The notes beneath the pieces are model-generated. The model ran no database searches. It saw nothing but the letters and a program-made list of their open reading frames with translations, and was not told the origin of the DNA. From contig CALSNM010000016.1 in assembly GCA_943787725.1 (NCBI GenBank), positions 1 through 64,000 on the forward strand: a stretch of DNA of 64,000 bases. The letters are read 5' to 3'. This DNA comes from an uncultured Flavobacteriales bacterium (GTDB lineage Bacteria > Bacteroidota > Bacteroidia > Flavobacteriales_D > Parvicellaceae). The position numbers and the translations under genes are program-made. This document shows, piece by piece, positions 38,313 through 48,053 of this stretch. The stretch's first letter is position 1. Each line of letters starts with the position of its first letter.

Positions 38313-38320
38313 CAAAAATA
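38313..38320 (-). promoter_or_regulatory. Putative -7 box of the pheA operon
   Basis: TATTTTTG on the minus strand matches TAnnTTTG. It would give a leader transcript of about 340 bases that contains both leader peptides and both terminators. No convincing -33 TTG was seen. Confidence 0.5.
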
Positions 38321-38396
38321 TAATTTTTAAATTTACTTTTATTTTAGATAAAAATTTTGAAACGAAATCAGACTCCGAAACAAAGTTGTCAAGAAT

Positions 38397-40700
38397 CTAT
38401 TTCTTTTGTGCTTCCTTCATTGGGTTTGCAGCTCCAGAGTGTCTGCTTTTAGACCTGTTGTATAACTCAAACCTAGTTGGCACCACTTTTCTTGGCCATG
38501 AATTGTTCGAAATATCAGTATCGGCAGTTTCCAGATTTGGATCTAACTCAATTGAAATGACTTCTTTTTCAAAAAAGAAAACTTTAGAGACATTGTAATT
38601 ATTCGATTTCCAAATCTCAGCTGGAATTCTTATCGTTTCATTAGTTTTATCGGTAAACGTGAATTTAATAATCAATGGCATTACCAATCCTCCTTTATTG
38701 GAAAATGAAAGTTGGTAATAGTTGAATTTACTTTTTAAAATGGCTAACTCGCTAGCATTTAAACCTTCAATAAATTTTTTATATTTTCTCTTGTCTTTAT
38801 CCGTAACATCAAAAGGGTTGTAAGAGTTATAAAAATCATACAAAGAATTATCTTCTTCAGCGTATGTTGTTTCAATGTCTTTTTTGTTTCTAGTGGTACT
38901 TATGTCTTCTGGAAAATCATTCGATCTACTCTCAGCTAAAGGCTTTTCTATGGAAGGGTCTTTTGTACTAACCTGAAACCATTGAACGTCATCCATTGAG
39001 ATGTCGACGTGATCAGTTGAGTAGAACCAACCTCTCCAAAACCAATCTAAATCTACTGCACTTGCATCTTCCATTGTTCTAAAAAAATCAATAGGGGTAG
39101 GGTGTTTAAACATCCAACGTTGCGCATAAGTTTTAAACGCATGGTCAAAAAGCTCTCTGCCCATAATTGTTTCACGAAGAATATTTAAAGCAGTTGCTGG
39201 TTTTCCATATGCATTGTTACCAAATTGGTGAATAGATTCACTGTTTGTCATAATAGGTGAAATTTTACTTTTGTCTCCTTTCATATAATCAACAATTTTA
39301 GATGCAGCACCTCTTCTGCTCGGAAAATCTCTTTCCCAGGTTTGTTCCGTTAGGTACTGTAAAAAAGTATTTAAGCCCTCATCCATCCAAGTCCATTGCC
39401 TTTCATCAGAGTTAATAATCATCGGAAAGTAGTTGTGCCCAACTTCATGTATTATTACTCCAATCATTCCGTATTTCATGCGTGGAGAATACGTCCCATC
39501 TTCATCAGGTCTTCCATAATTGAAACATATCATTGGATACTCCATTCCCTGATCCTTAGCGTGAACCGAAATAGCAACTGGGTATGGATAGTCAAACGTA
39601 TAGCTGCTATATGTTTTTACTGTTTGTGCTACAGCTTTTGTACTGTATTGCTCCCATAACGGATTTCCTTCTTTAGGATAAAATGACATCGCCATAACAT
39701 CTTTTGTTTCTTGGTGTACAACCATTGCATCCCAAATAAACTTTTTCGACGATGCCCAACCAAAATCACGTACATTTTCAGCTTCAAAAACCCAAGTTTT
39801 CATAGATTTGACTTTACTTTTTTCAGCTTTTTCAGCTTCTTTTTGTGTGACAATAATTACAGGTTCTTTATCAGATTTTCTTGCAAGTTCAAGCCTTTGC
39901 AGCTGTTCTTTTGTTAAAACACTAGTTGCATTTGAAAGTGTTCCTGTCGAAGCAACAACATGGTCGCCAGGAACCGTTAAACTTACTTTGTAATTACCAA
40001 AAGGAACAGCAAATTCTCCACGACCTAAAAATTGTTTGTTTTGCCATCCTTCCACATCGTTATAAACACACATACGGGGGTAGAATTGAGCAATTACATA
40101 AAGCCGATTGTCATCTTTAGGAAAATACTCGTAACCTGAGCGGCCACCAATTTCAAGCATGTTATTTACGTTGTACCACCAATTAATGGTAAAATCAACT
40201 TTCTCTCCGGCTTTTAGAGGAGTATCTAAGTCAATTCTCATCATCGTTTTATTAATAGTGTGTTTCAACGGTTTTCCATCCAACGAAACTTCAGTAATTT
40301 TAAATCCTCCATCAAAATCCGAATGAAGTCGTTTTAGACTATTAAAAGATGCCCCTCGGATAGAGCTTGTTTGTATTTTGTAAGTATCCGATGCTTTTGC
40401 TCTTACATTTTGATCTAATTGAACCCATAAGTATTCCAAATCATCAGGAGATTCGTTATGGTAAGTAATAGTCTCTTCCCCTGTAATTTTTTGCTCACCG
40501 TCATTCAGAGTAATCTTCATCTCGTAATCAGCTCTATTTTGGTAATACATATGACCGGGTGCACCAGAGCCATTCCTATAAACATTTGGTGTTGCAACCT
40601 CTTCTTTTAATTGCTTAAATTTATTATGATTAGTGTTGTCCTGAGCAATGCCAGAAAATAAGGTTAGTATTAATAGTGCTAGGCTAAATATATTTTTCAT
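38397..40700 (-). CDS. M1 family metallopeptidase
   Basis: A protein of 767 residues with a signal peptide (LALLILTLFSGIAQ). The gluzincin motif HEVGHNYFP (around residue 417) with the downstream Glu in WMDEGLNTFLQYL identifies the zinc site. The N-terminal region is the beta-sandwich aminopeptidase domain (GEETITYHNESPDDLEYLW). The likely role is periplasmic or surface peptide hydrolysis. The typical gene pair with DUF6702, nine bases upstream, is conserved in Bacteroidota. Confidence 0.93.
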   Translation of the reverse strand: MKNIFSLALLILTLFSGIAQDNTNHNKFKQLKEEVATPNVYRNGSGAPGHMYYQNRADYEMKITLNDGEQKITGEETITYHNESPDDLEYLWVQLDQNVRAKASDTYKIQTSSIRGASFNSLKRLHSDFDGGFKITEVSLDGKPLKHTINKTMMRIDLDTPLKAGEKVDFTINWWYNVNNMLEIGGRSGYEYFPKDDNRLYVIAQFYPRMCVYNDVEGWQNKQFLGRGEFAVPFGNYKVSLTVPGDHVVASTGTLSNATSVLTKEQLQRLELARKSDKEPVIIVTQKEAEKAEKSKVKSMKTWVFEAENVRDFGWASSKKFIWDAMVVHQETKDVMAMSFYPKEGNPLWEQYSTKAVAQTVKTYSSYTFDYPYPVAISVHAKDQGMEYPMICFNYGRPDEDGTYSPRMKYGMIGVIIHEVGHNYFPMIINSDERQWTWMDEGLNTFLQYLTEQTWERDFPSRRGAASKIVDYMKGDKSKISPIMTNSESIHQFGNNAYGKPATALNILRETIMGRELFDHAFKTYAQRWMFKHPTPIDFFRTMEDASAVDLDWFWRGWFYSTDHVDISMDDVQWFQVSTKDPSIEKPLAESRSNDFPEDISTTRNKKDIETTYAEEDNSLYDFYNSYNPFDVTDKDKRKYKKFIEGLNASELAILKSKFNYYQLSFSNKGGLVMPLIIKFTFTDKTNETIRIPAEIWKSNNYNVSKVFFFEKEVISIELDPNLETADTDISNNSWPRKVVPTRFELYNRSKSRHSGAANPMKEAQKK

Positions 40701-40708
40701 AGTGTAAT

Positions 40709-41212
40709 TTACTTAAATTGAAATTCTTTAACAGAACTATGCTTTTTAAAAATAAAATTCTTCTTAATAGTTCCAGAATTAAAATAGGTGATGTTTTCTT
40801 GTTCTGGAAAAGTCTCACATAGTATGTTATTTATAATTTTTACTTTGTCCAATACTTTCGGAGCATTAGATTTAAAGTACAGATAAAGTGACTCATCATT
40901 TTCGATTTCTTTGCCAATGAAAACCAATTCATGTTGTTTACTGTTAATCCAGATACTGAAATGCTTTTGAATATAGGAAGCTAATATCTGATTCGTATTT
41001 TTCGGTTCTTTCTCACTTCCTAGTTTTAGCTTCCCGAGGCTTTCCAACGCTTTTTCTATATCATGCGCGGTTAATTTTATGCTTATTTCAAATGCCTTTG
41101 AATCCTTTTTATGATCTATGTTGGTAATGCTTACGCAGTATTTGTGCTCAGAAACAAAAGAGCTGTTGAGAATCATTGAAGCAAGAGTAACAATAATGGT
41201 AAGGGTTCGCAT
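40709..41212 (-). CDS. DUF6702 family protein
   Basis: A protein of 167 residues with a signal peptide (MRTLTIIVTLASMILNSSFV) and the family start HKYCVSITNIDHK. It is of unknown function and usually adjacent to an M1 peptidase, as here, eight bases upstream of it. It is probably periplasmic and functionally linked to the peptidase. Confidence 0.8.
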   Translation of the reverse strand: MRTLTIIVTLASMILNSSFVSEHKYCVSITNIDHKKDSKAFEISIKLTAHDIEKALESLGKLKLGSEKEPKNTNQILASYIQKHFSIWINSKQHELVFIGKEIENDESLYLYFKSNAPKVLDKVKIINNILCETFPEQENITYFNSGTIKKNFIFKKHSSVKEFQFK

Positions 41213-41372
41213 TAAATCATCCGTTTTAAGATGTTCAAATATAAAAAGTTTAAATGTAATTTAATGCTAGAATATTTACAAACGGTAAACACATTTTTCA
41301 TTTTACCGATGAAATCGTTGTTGATATATTTTTAGTAAGGTACGTTTTTTTAGAAATAGTTAGGTTGTTGAT

Positions 41373-42404
41373 TCATTTATTCTGCTTTTTTAAGGTTCTA
41401 ATACGGTCTATTTTTTTTGTTTTGGTTTCTAGAAAAGAATCGGTATAAAAAATTGTTTTTGGAATCTCAAATGAGTCCAATTTTTTTTTAAGATTGGAAT
41501 CTAGATTAGAAATACTATTTTTTGATTCAATGACCAAAACGAGTCTTTCACCTAACAATTCGTCAGGTAACGAGGAAAAGAAAAACCGCGTGTTATGAAA
41601 TAGGTTAGATACCCTTATTTCAAGGGCTTCTGGATGAATTTTTATTCCACCAGAATTAATAACGTTGTCCATTCTTCCAATTAGGTCAAAAGATTGGCTA
41701 TCAATAATTTTAACGATATCATTTGTAGTTATCATTGATGCTGATAGGTGAGGTGTTTTTACAATCAGGCAGTCATCCTTGTTGCACTGGAAAGAGATGT
41801 TTGGAAGCGCTTCAAAATACTTGCTTTTGTTTTTCCCATTTAATTTTTGCGCTGCGACATGCGTGATGGATTCTGTCATTCCATAAGTGCTAAAACAGTG
41901 CGTTTTAACTTCTTGTAATTTGGAGGCTAATGCACTGTCAACTTTAGCCCCACCAATTATTAGTTGTTCAATTAAATTGAGTTTATCCGGCGATTGCTGT
42001 AAAACAGTATTCACCTGCATCGGTGTCATAGCTGCAAAGTTTATTGATTGAACACAGTCAATCATCGGGTTAGATGAAGGTTTGACGGAAATTAGATCGA
42101 ACCCTAAAACCATAGCTCTTACCAGCATCATTTTTCCAGCTATATATTTTACGGGTAGACAAAGTAATGCTTTTTTTGCATTTGCTAACTTAAAGTATTC
42201 CCCAGTTAATTTAGCACTTGCAACCATGTCTGACTTGAGAAGGTTAATTAACTTTGGTTTACCAGTGGAACCTGATGTGTTTACAGAAATAGATAGTTCA
42301 TTGTTCCCCCATTTTTTTAGGAAGTTTCTTATTTCGGAATCATCAATACTTGATAAGTTCTCATTATTATAATGTTTTCCGTTTATTTGAATTGACCATT
42401 TCAT
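41373..42404 (-). CDS. menE: o-Succinylbenzoate-CoA ligase (AMP-binding)
   Basis: A protein of 343 residues of the acyl-adenylate-forming superfamily, compact as is usual for MenE in Bacteroidota. The P-loop-like AMP motif is NTSGSTGKPKLINL; further motifs are FSTYGMTESITH and DLIGRMDNVINSGGIKIHPE. It activates o-succinylbenzoate in menaquinone biosynthesis. The start overlaps the menC stop (ATGA), so they are co-translated. Confidence 0.9.
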   Translation of the reverse strand: MKWSIQINGKHYNNENLSSIDDSEIRNFLKKWGNNELSISVNTSGSTGKPKLINLLKSDMVASAKLTGEYFKLANAKKALLCLPVKYIAGKMMLVRAMVLGFDLISVKPSSNPMIDCVQSINFAAMTPMQVNTVLQQSPDKLNLIEQLIIGGAKVDSALASKLQEVKTHCFSTYGMTESITHVAAQKLNGKNKSKYFEALPNISFQCNKDDCLIVKTPHLSASMITTNDIVKIIDSQSFDLIGRMDNVINSGGIKIHPEALEIRVSNLFHNTRFFFSSLPDELLGERLVLVIESKNSISNLDSNLKKKLDSFEIPKTIFYTDSFLETKTKKIDRIRTLKKQNK

Positions 42405-43456
42405 TCTTCTTCAAATAAAGATAAGTCCCACTTTATTTCTTGATTGTATGTTAGTTGATCTCCATCTAGCGTAAGCGGACAATCAATATTATTTGTGTAT
42501 AGTTGCCCTGTTCCCAATCCTTGAGGAAGCGGGTTGTTAAATGTAGCTGTATATTGGGATATAGCATTTAAGCCAATGTTAGATTCTAAAGCAGATGTGA
42601 TCCACCATGGAATACTTAATTCACCTGCGGCTTCAATCCACTCATTAGACCCGTTAATTCCTCCAATAAGACTTGGCTTTAAAATAATATAATGCGGTTG
42701 AATTTTCTCCAATAAACTTTGTTTATTAGCCCGCCCTGTAACTCCTATCAGTTCTTCATCTAATGCAATAGCTAAAGGAGAAAGTTCACATAGCTTAGCC
42801 ATTTCTTCAAGTTGTCCCGGTTTGATGGGTTGTTCTATTGAGTGTAAGTCAAAATCTGATAGGATATTGAGCTTGTCTAGCGCGCTTTGAGGACTAAAAG
42901 CACCGTTTGCATCTACACGAAGTTCCAATACATCATGACTGTATTCACTACGAATATTTTCAAGGATATTTAGTTCTTCTTTAAAGTCAATTGCTCCAAT
43001 TTTTAACTTTAAACACGAGAACCCATTTTCGATTTTCGTTTTTATCTGGTCTAGCATAAAGTCTTTATTTCCCATCCAAATAAGTCCATTTATTTTAATC
43101 GGGGATTTAGATCGAACAAAATGGTTGCGGAAAAGATTTTTGCCTCCCTTGGCTTCAATATCCAATAGCGCAGTTTCTATTCCAAATTGGATAGAAGGAA
43201 ATTTTGAGAGCCCATTCAATAACTCTTCTCTTTGATTAATGTTTTCACAAACGAATTGTAATTTGCTTTCGTATTCTTCTAGATTTTCAGGGCTCAACCC
43301 CTCAATTATACTGCATTCTCCAATTCCTTGTATAATAGCATTGTTCGTGTCACATAGAATTAAAAACCATGAGTCTTTTGTTTTAAGAACTCCTCTAGAA
43401 GTTCCACTTGCTTGTTTGAATTGAAGTGTATGCTTTATGTATCTTGCTTGTAACAT
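42401..43456 (-). CDS. menC: o-Succinylbenzoate synthase
   Basis: A protein of 351 residues, enolase superfamily. The N-terminal capping domain (GIGECSIIEGLSPE) is followed by the barrel with the catalytic KxK lysine motif LKLKIGAIDF, metal ligands in RVDANGAF, SIEQP and ALDEEL, and the second lysine ILKPSLIGG. It dehydrates SHCHC to OSB in the menaquinone pathway. The rest of the men genes are not in this window. Confidence 0.92.
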   Translation of the reverse strand: MLQARYIKHTLQFKQASGTSRGVLKTKDSWFLILCDTNNAIIQGIGECSIIEGLSPENLEEYESKLQFVCENINQREELLNGLSKFPSIQFGIETALLDIEAKGGKNLFRNHFVRSKSPIKINGLIWMGNKDFMLDQIKTKIENGFSCLKLKIGAIDFKEELNILENIRSEYSHDVLELRVDANGAFSPQSALDKLNILSDFDLHSIEQPIKPGQLEEMAKLCELSPLAIALDEELIGVTGRANKQSLLEKIQPHYIILKPSLIGGINGSNEWIEAAGELSIPWWITSALESNIGLNAISQYTATFNNPLPQGLGTGQLYTNNIDCPLTLDGDQLTYNQEIKWDLSLFEEE

Positions 43457-43617
43457 TGTGGTACAAAATTATTCAATTAACTTGTTTCTTGTAACAGAAA
43501 ACAGATAATAATTATGAATGCACAAATGTCATCTATTAGCTTTGCTATAATAGGTTTGTCCTTAAGTCTACAGATAAGGTTGTACCTTTCTAAATAGTTA
43601 GCATTTACCAAAATAAA

Positions 43618-44529
43618 ATGATAAAGAAACTACTAATATTATTTATACCAATTGCAATAGCATGTGCGCAAGAAGATTCAACTGAATTTTCAGTAAACGA
43701 AGCTATAGTAGATAAGGAGGTTACTCAGGAAGTCTCTCAGGAGATAGACTCTGTAAAATATAATATCCCATGGTTGGATTCATTTTCTATCAACAATACC
43801 TTATTTAACAGGGTAAAACCACCGATCGGGTATTTTCGAAAAAATGATAAAGATGGAAATTTTGCTCATTGGTTAAGGAGGTTGCCTTTAAAAGAAGGAA
43901 ACCCAGATGTCCAATTGTATAATGGTGATCCAAAAGGTTATCAAAACGGGCATGCTTATGTAATCAATATGGATGTTGGTGCAGGTGACTTACAACAGTG
44001 TGCGGATGCAACGATGCGTTTAAGGGCTGAATATTTATTTGGGAATAATAAGCACGATAGTATCCATTTTAATTATACGAATGGAGCAAATGTTCAATTT
44101 TCAAAATGGAAAAGTGGCTTATATCCAGTTCCAAAATCTGGTAAAGTTGATTGGGTTAATTCTACTAAAAATAATAATTCATATGCTAGTTTTAAAAAGT
44201 ATATGATCCAAATATTTAATTATGCTGGAACGTTGAGCTTAAGCAGGGAGTTAGAGTCGGTAACAATTGAAAGTGTGCGGCCTGGTGATATATTATGTCA
44301 TGGAGGTTCTCCCGGTCATGCAGTTATGGTATTGGATGTTGTAGAAAATGACTTGGGAAATAAAATGTTTATTTTGGCCCAAAGTTATATGCCTGCGCAA
44401 GAGATGCATATTTTAAAAAACCCTATTAATCAAGATATTTCACCTTGGTATAGCTTGCAGGAAATAGAAGAAGTAATTAATACTCCAGAATGGATTTTTG
44501 ATAGAGCAGAATTAATGCGATGGAATTAA
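43618..44529 (+). CDS. DUF4846 domain lipoprotein
   Basis: A protein of 303 residues with a lipoprotein-like signal (FIPIAIACAQ). DUF4846 features are visible in GYFRKNDKDGNFAHWLRRLP, VINMDVGAGDLQQCADATMR, LRAEYLFGNN and ILCHGGSPGHAVMVLDV. The last block resembles an NlpC-like or amidase-type core (Cys/His) seen in this family. The role is probably at the cell envelope, unproven. It is convergent with the thioesterase gene. Confidence 0.85.
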   Translation: MIKKLLILFIPIAIACAQEDSTEFSVNEAIVDKEVTQEVSQEIDSVKYNIPWLDSFSINNTLFNRVKPPIGYFRKNDKDGNFAHWLRRLPLKEGNPDVQLYNGDPKGYQNGHAYVINMDVGAGDLQQCADATMRLRAEYLFGNNKHDSIHFNYTNGANVQFSKWKSGLYPVPKSGKVDWVNSTKNNNSYASFKKYMIQIFNYAGTLSLSRELESVTIESVRPGDILCHGGSPGHAVMVLDVVENDLGNKMFILAQSYMPAQEMHILKNPINQDISPWYSLQEIEEVINTPEWIFDRAELMRWN

Positions 44530-44936
44530 TTGCTTTCTAAAGAAGCTGTTAATAAGTTCTTCCATTCTTCAAAAACAGGAAGAGATTTGTCTAATTCATG
44601 GTCCATGCATACTAAAATACTTCTTCCTTTAGTGCACAACTCATTTCCTTTTTCACCATTGGTTTTGTAAAGTTCATAAGAGAGTGTAAAGCTTTTTATT
44701 CCTACATGATCGCACTTTGTGACAATACAAATTTCATCATTTAGATAAATTGGAGAGATGTAGTCAATTTCATTTCTTCCTATAACCAGTCCTTTTTTTC
44801 TCCAATTCCAATCTGAGCTGGTCATTTCAGAAAGAAAGTCAATTCTTCCTTGTTCAAAATAGCACAAGTATTTACTATTGTGGACATGTCCCGCCATGTC
44901 GATGTCTGCAAACCTTATTTCTAATTTAGTTTTCAT
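44526..44936 (-). CDS. Hotdog-fold acyl-CoA thioesterase (YbgC/4-HBA-type)
   Basis: A protein of 136 residues with the hotdog signature RFADIDMAGHVHNSKYLCYFEQGR, including the catalytic-type Asp and the Gly-His-Val-Asn-like segment. It hydrolyses acyl-CoA or acyl-ACP; the substrate cannot be assigned. It ends four bases into the neighbouring DUF4846 gene (convergent overlap). Confidence 0.88.
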   Translation of the reverse strand: MKTKLEIRFADIDMAGHVHNSKYLCYFEQGRIDFLSEMTSSDWNWRKKGLVIGRNEIDYISPIYLNDEICIVTKCDHVGIKSFTLSYELYKTNGEKGNELCTKGRSILVCMDHELDKSLPVFEEWKNLLTASLESN

Positions 44937-44948
44937 ATTGCAATATTG

Positions 44949-46832
44949 TTAGTCTAGATTGGTAAAAATAGAATTGTTACTTTTAAATTCGGGCACAATT
45001 TCCTTCATTTGTTTGACAAGGGCGTTATTATTTTGCGAAGAATATGCGTTTATTAATTTTTCTACGTTTTCCTGAACTTCTTTTAAATTGTATTCACGAA
45101 CTTTCCCTATCAATATTTTATTGTGGTGAGTAGGTGATGTATTTTCATCATTATTCAGTAATTCTTCATATAATTTTTCTCCTGGTCTAAGTCCTGTTAT
45201 TTTTATCTCAATATCTGTCTCAATTTCTAGGCCAGAAAGTTGAATCATTTTTTTAGCGAGGTCTTTAATTTTGACACTTTCTCCCATGTCAAAGACAAAA
45301 ATTTCTCCACCTTCTCCCATGCTTCCAGCTTCTAGGACAAGTTGGCAAGCTTCTGGAATGGTCATGAAAAACCGTGTTACATCTTCGTGCGTAACAGTAA
45401 GTGGTCCTCCTTGTTCAATTTGTTTTTTGAAAAGAGGAATAACAGATCCATTACTTCCGAGAACATTTCCAAATCTTGTTGTTATAAACTTTGTTTTAGA
45501 CTCCTTGTTTAAAGACTGAGTATATATTTCTGCAATTCGTTTAGAAGCACCCATTACATTAGTCGGGTTGACCGCTTTGTCAGTAGAGATCATTACAAAT
45601 TCAGAAACTTTATTTTCATTGGCTAAATCAGCAAGTATTTTTGTGCCTTGTATATTTACTTTTATCGCCTCTGCTGGGTTTTTTTCCATTAGAGGCACAT
45701 GTTTGTAGGCCGCTGCATGAAATACTACTTGAGGTTCAAAAGATTCAAACACATTTTTCATCCGCGTATAATTTGTAACATCTGCTATTACAATTTCCCA
45801 ATTACATTCATTAAAAGTGCCTCTAAGCTCCATGTCTAATTCATAAATCGGACTTTCTGCTTGGTCTAATAGTACAAGTTTCTTTGGGGAATACTTAAGT
45901 ATCTGTCGTGCCATTTCACTTCCAATCGACCCGGCACCACCAGTAATCAAAATAACTTTATCTTTAATTTGAAGATTGATATTTTCTTCACTGAGTTTTA
46001 TTTCTTTCCTACCTAATAAATCTTCTATTCTTACTCGTTGAATTTGATTTGCTGTAAATTGACCATTCATCCATCTATCGATAGGAGGTACAGAAGATAC
46101 AGGAATGCCAAGCTCTAAGCACTTATCAATAATTTTCCTTTTGTTGATGGGGTTCATCTTTTTTATAGAAATAATTACACTATCCACCTGTTTTTTCTCT
46201 TTCCATTTTTCGAGGGCTTCAACAGGTTTAATCGGCGATCTTTCCAGTAACTTCCCTTTTTTCTTAGAATTATCATCAATAAATCCGATTATATTGTAAA
46301 GTGTATTTGCGTCTTTTTCCAATGTATGCTTGGTGATTAACCCCATTTTGCCTGCTCCATAGATTACTACATTTTGGGTTGCTCCTCTGGATTTATGCTG
46401 CTCAACATAAATTAGCTTTACTGCAATTCTAACTGTGATTAGTAAGAATACTGAGACTAAATATTCAACAAATATTATAGGTAGAGGGAGAAAGAAGAAT
46501 CCATCATAAAAATAAAAACGAATTGGTACAAGTGCCATAAAGATTAGACTTCCCAGGGTTACTGTTAAGAATATTCTTTTTGCATCTTGCGTTCCGGTAT
46601 GTCTAATAATTCCCGCATAAGTTTTTCCTAAAATAAAAGAAAGCGCTCTGACAAATATGTAAATGGGAAGAGCTGGTTTTAAAACTTCCCATTCTTTCTC
46701 CAGTATTATTCTATCAATATTTACAAAATCAAAACGTACCAAGTAGGCAACTACCAGAGCAAATAAACACAGTACAATGTCTTGTGTAAAGATTAAGGAT
46801 CTAGGAGTGTTATTTTTAGGAAGTCTTATCAC
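44949..46832 (-). CDS. Membrane nucleoside-diphosphate-sugar 4,6-dehydratase (FlaA1/WbpM-like)
   Basis: A protein of 627 residues. Four N-terminal membrane helices are followed by a first Rossmann-like region (VVIYGAGKMGLITKH) and the catalytic SDR domain (ITGGAGSIGSEMARQIL, VFHAAAYKHVPLMEKNP, STDKAVNPTNVMGASKRIAE, in which Met replaces the usual Tyr of YxxxK, and TRFGNVLGS). These traits fit the UDP-GlcNAc C6-dehydratase/C5-epimerase group used for surface polysaccharide sugars. It is near a glycosyltransferase, consistent with polysaccharide synthesis. Confidence 0.9.
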   Translation of the reverse strand: MIRLPKNNTPRSLIFTQDIVLCLFALVVAYLVRFDFVNIDRIILEKEWEVLKPALPIYIFVRALSFILGKTYAGIIRHTGTQDAKRIFLTVTLGSLIFMALVPIRFYFYDGFFFLPLPIIFVEYLVSVFLLITVRIAVKLIYVEQHKSRGATQNVVIYGAGKMGLITKHTLEKDANTLYNIIGFIDDNSKKKGKLLERSPIKPVEALEKWKEKKQVDSVIISIKKMNPINKRKIIDKCLELGIPVSSVPPIDRWMNGQFTANQIQRVRIEDLLGRKEIKLSEENINLQIKDKVILITGGAGSIGSEMARQILKYSPKKLVLLDQAESPIYELDMELRGTFNECNWEIVIADVTNYTRMKNVFESFEPQVVFHAAAYKHVPLMEKNPAEAIKVNIQGTKILADLANENKVSEFVMISTDKAVNPTNVMGASKRIAEIYTQSLNKESKTKFITTRFGNVLGSNGSVIPLFKKQIEQGGPLTVTHEDVTRFFMTIPEACQLVLEAGSMGEGGEIFVFDMGESVKIKDLAKKMIQLSGLEIETDIEIKITGLRPGEKLYEELLNNDENTSPTHHNKILIGKVREYNLKEVQENVEKLINAYSSQNNNALVKQMKEIVPEFKSNNSIFTNLD

Positions 46833-46961
46833 TCAGCAAAGGTAGCTTTTGATTCGTTAAATTGAAACTTTTATAATTATCAAATTTAAATTGTGTAAAA
46901 CCAATAATAAAAATGATTAATAGTGTGCTAATTCATTTATTTTTGTTAAAGTTAAAAAGTT

Positions 46962-48041
46962 TTGAAAAAGATTCTTTTCATAGCGCATCATAGAATGGAT
47001 AGGTCTCCTGGTCAGCGCTATCGTTTTGAGCAATATTTTTCTTTCCTTCAGAAAAACGGAGTCTCTTGTAAATTAGCGTATATTATTTCTGCGGCAGACG
47101 ACAAAGTATTATACGCTTCAGGTAAATATCTTAAAAAAGCGAGAATTGGATTAAGAGCGATTATTAAAAGATATAACCAGTTAAAAACGATTCATGAATT
47201 TGACTTAGTAGTTATTTATCGAGAGGCAATTCTTACAAGCTCTATATTTTTTGAAAAAAAACTTGCAAAGAAGGGTATTCCAATATTGTTTGATTTTGAT
47301 GATGCCATATGGGTAAAAGATGTTTCTCAAGGAAATAAGAGCCTTTCGTTTTTGAAAAATGCAAATAAGATAAAAGAAATATTGCCTTTATGTAATCATG
47401 TAACTGCTGGTAATGCATACCTTAAAAATTTTGCGTTACAATATAATGAAAACGTGACTATAATCCCCTCCACAATCGATACTTCGAAATACCTCGAATT
47501 GGAGTCACGCTCAAAAGAAAGAATTACCATAGGTTGGGTAGGTAGTCATACCACTATAAAGCACTTTGAAACAATTCTTCCGGTTCTTCGCGAATTAAAG
47601 AAAAAATATAAGGATAAAATAGAATTTAAAGTTATCGGTGATCCGGATTATTTCAATAGTGATTTAAGTATTAAGGGAATTGCTTGGAATAACAGCAAAG
47701 AAGTTGAGTTTTTTAACATGTTGGATATAGGTGTGATGCCACTCCCGGAAGATGAATGGACAAGAGGAAAGTGCGGAATGAAAGGCCTTTTATACATGTC
47801 GGTAAACAAGCCAGCGGTGATGTCTTCTGTTGGAATGAATTCAGAAATAATAGCGAATGGTGTAAATGGTTTTTTAGCGGATACACCGGAAGAATGGTTT
47901 GATGTGCTCTCGAAATTAATCGAAGATGAGAATTTAAGAAAGACAATTGGATTGGCGGGACGAAAGACTGTTGAAGAAAAGTATTCTATGAATTCGCAAA
48001 AAGAGAAATATTTAGATTTGTATTTATCCCTAATGAATTAG
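46962..48041 (+). CDS. Glycosyltransferase family 4-like protein
   Basis: A protein of 359 residues starting at TTG. It has a Rossmann-type start (LFIAHHRMDRSPGQRYRFEQY) and a C-terminal GT-B half with GWVGSHTTIKHFETILPVL, MPLPEDEWTRGKCGMKGLLYM and NGVNGFLADTPEEW. It transfers sugar from an activated donor to an acceptor in cell-surface glycan synthesis. Donor and acceptor are unknown. Confidence 0.85.
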   Translation: MKKILFIAHHRMDRSPGQRYRFEQYFSFLQKNGVSCKLAYIISAADDKVLYASGKYLKKARIGLRAIIKRYNQLKTIHEFDLVVIYREAILTSSIFFEKKLAKKGIPILFDFDDAIWVKDVSQGNKSLSFLKNANKIKEILPLCNHVTAGNAYLKNFALQYNENVTIIPSTIDTSKYLELESRSKERITIGWVGSHTTIKHFETILPVLRELKKKYKDKIEFKVIGDPDYFNSDLSIKGIAWNNSKEVEFFNMLDIGVMPLPEDEWTRGKCGMKGLLYMSVNKPAVMSSVGMNSEIIANGVNGFLADTPEEWFDVLSKLIEDENLRKTIGLAGRKTVEEKYSMNSQKEKYLDLYLSLMN

Positions 48042-48053
48042 GAGTTACAATAG

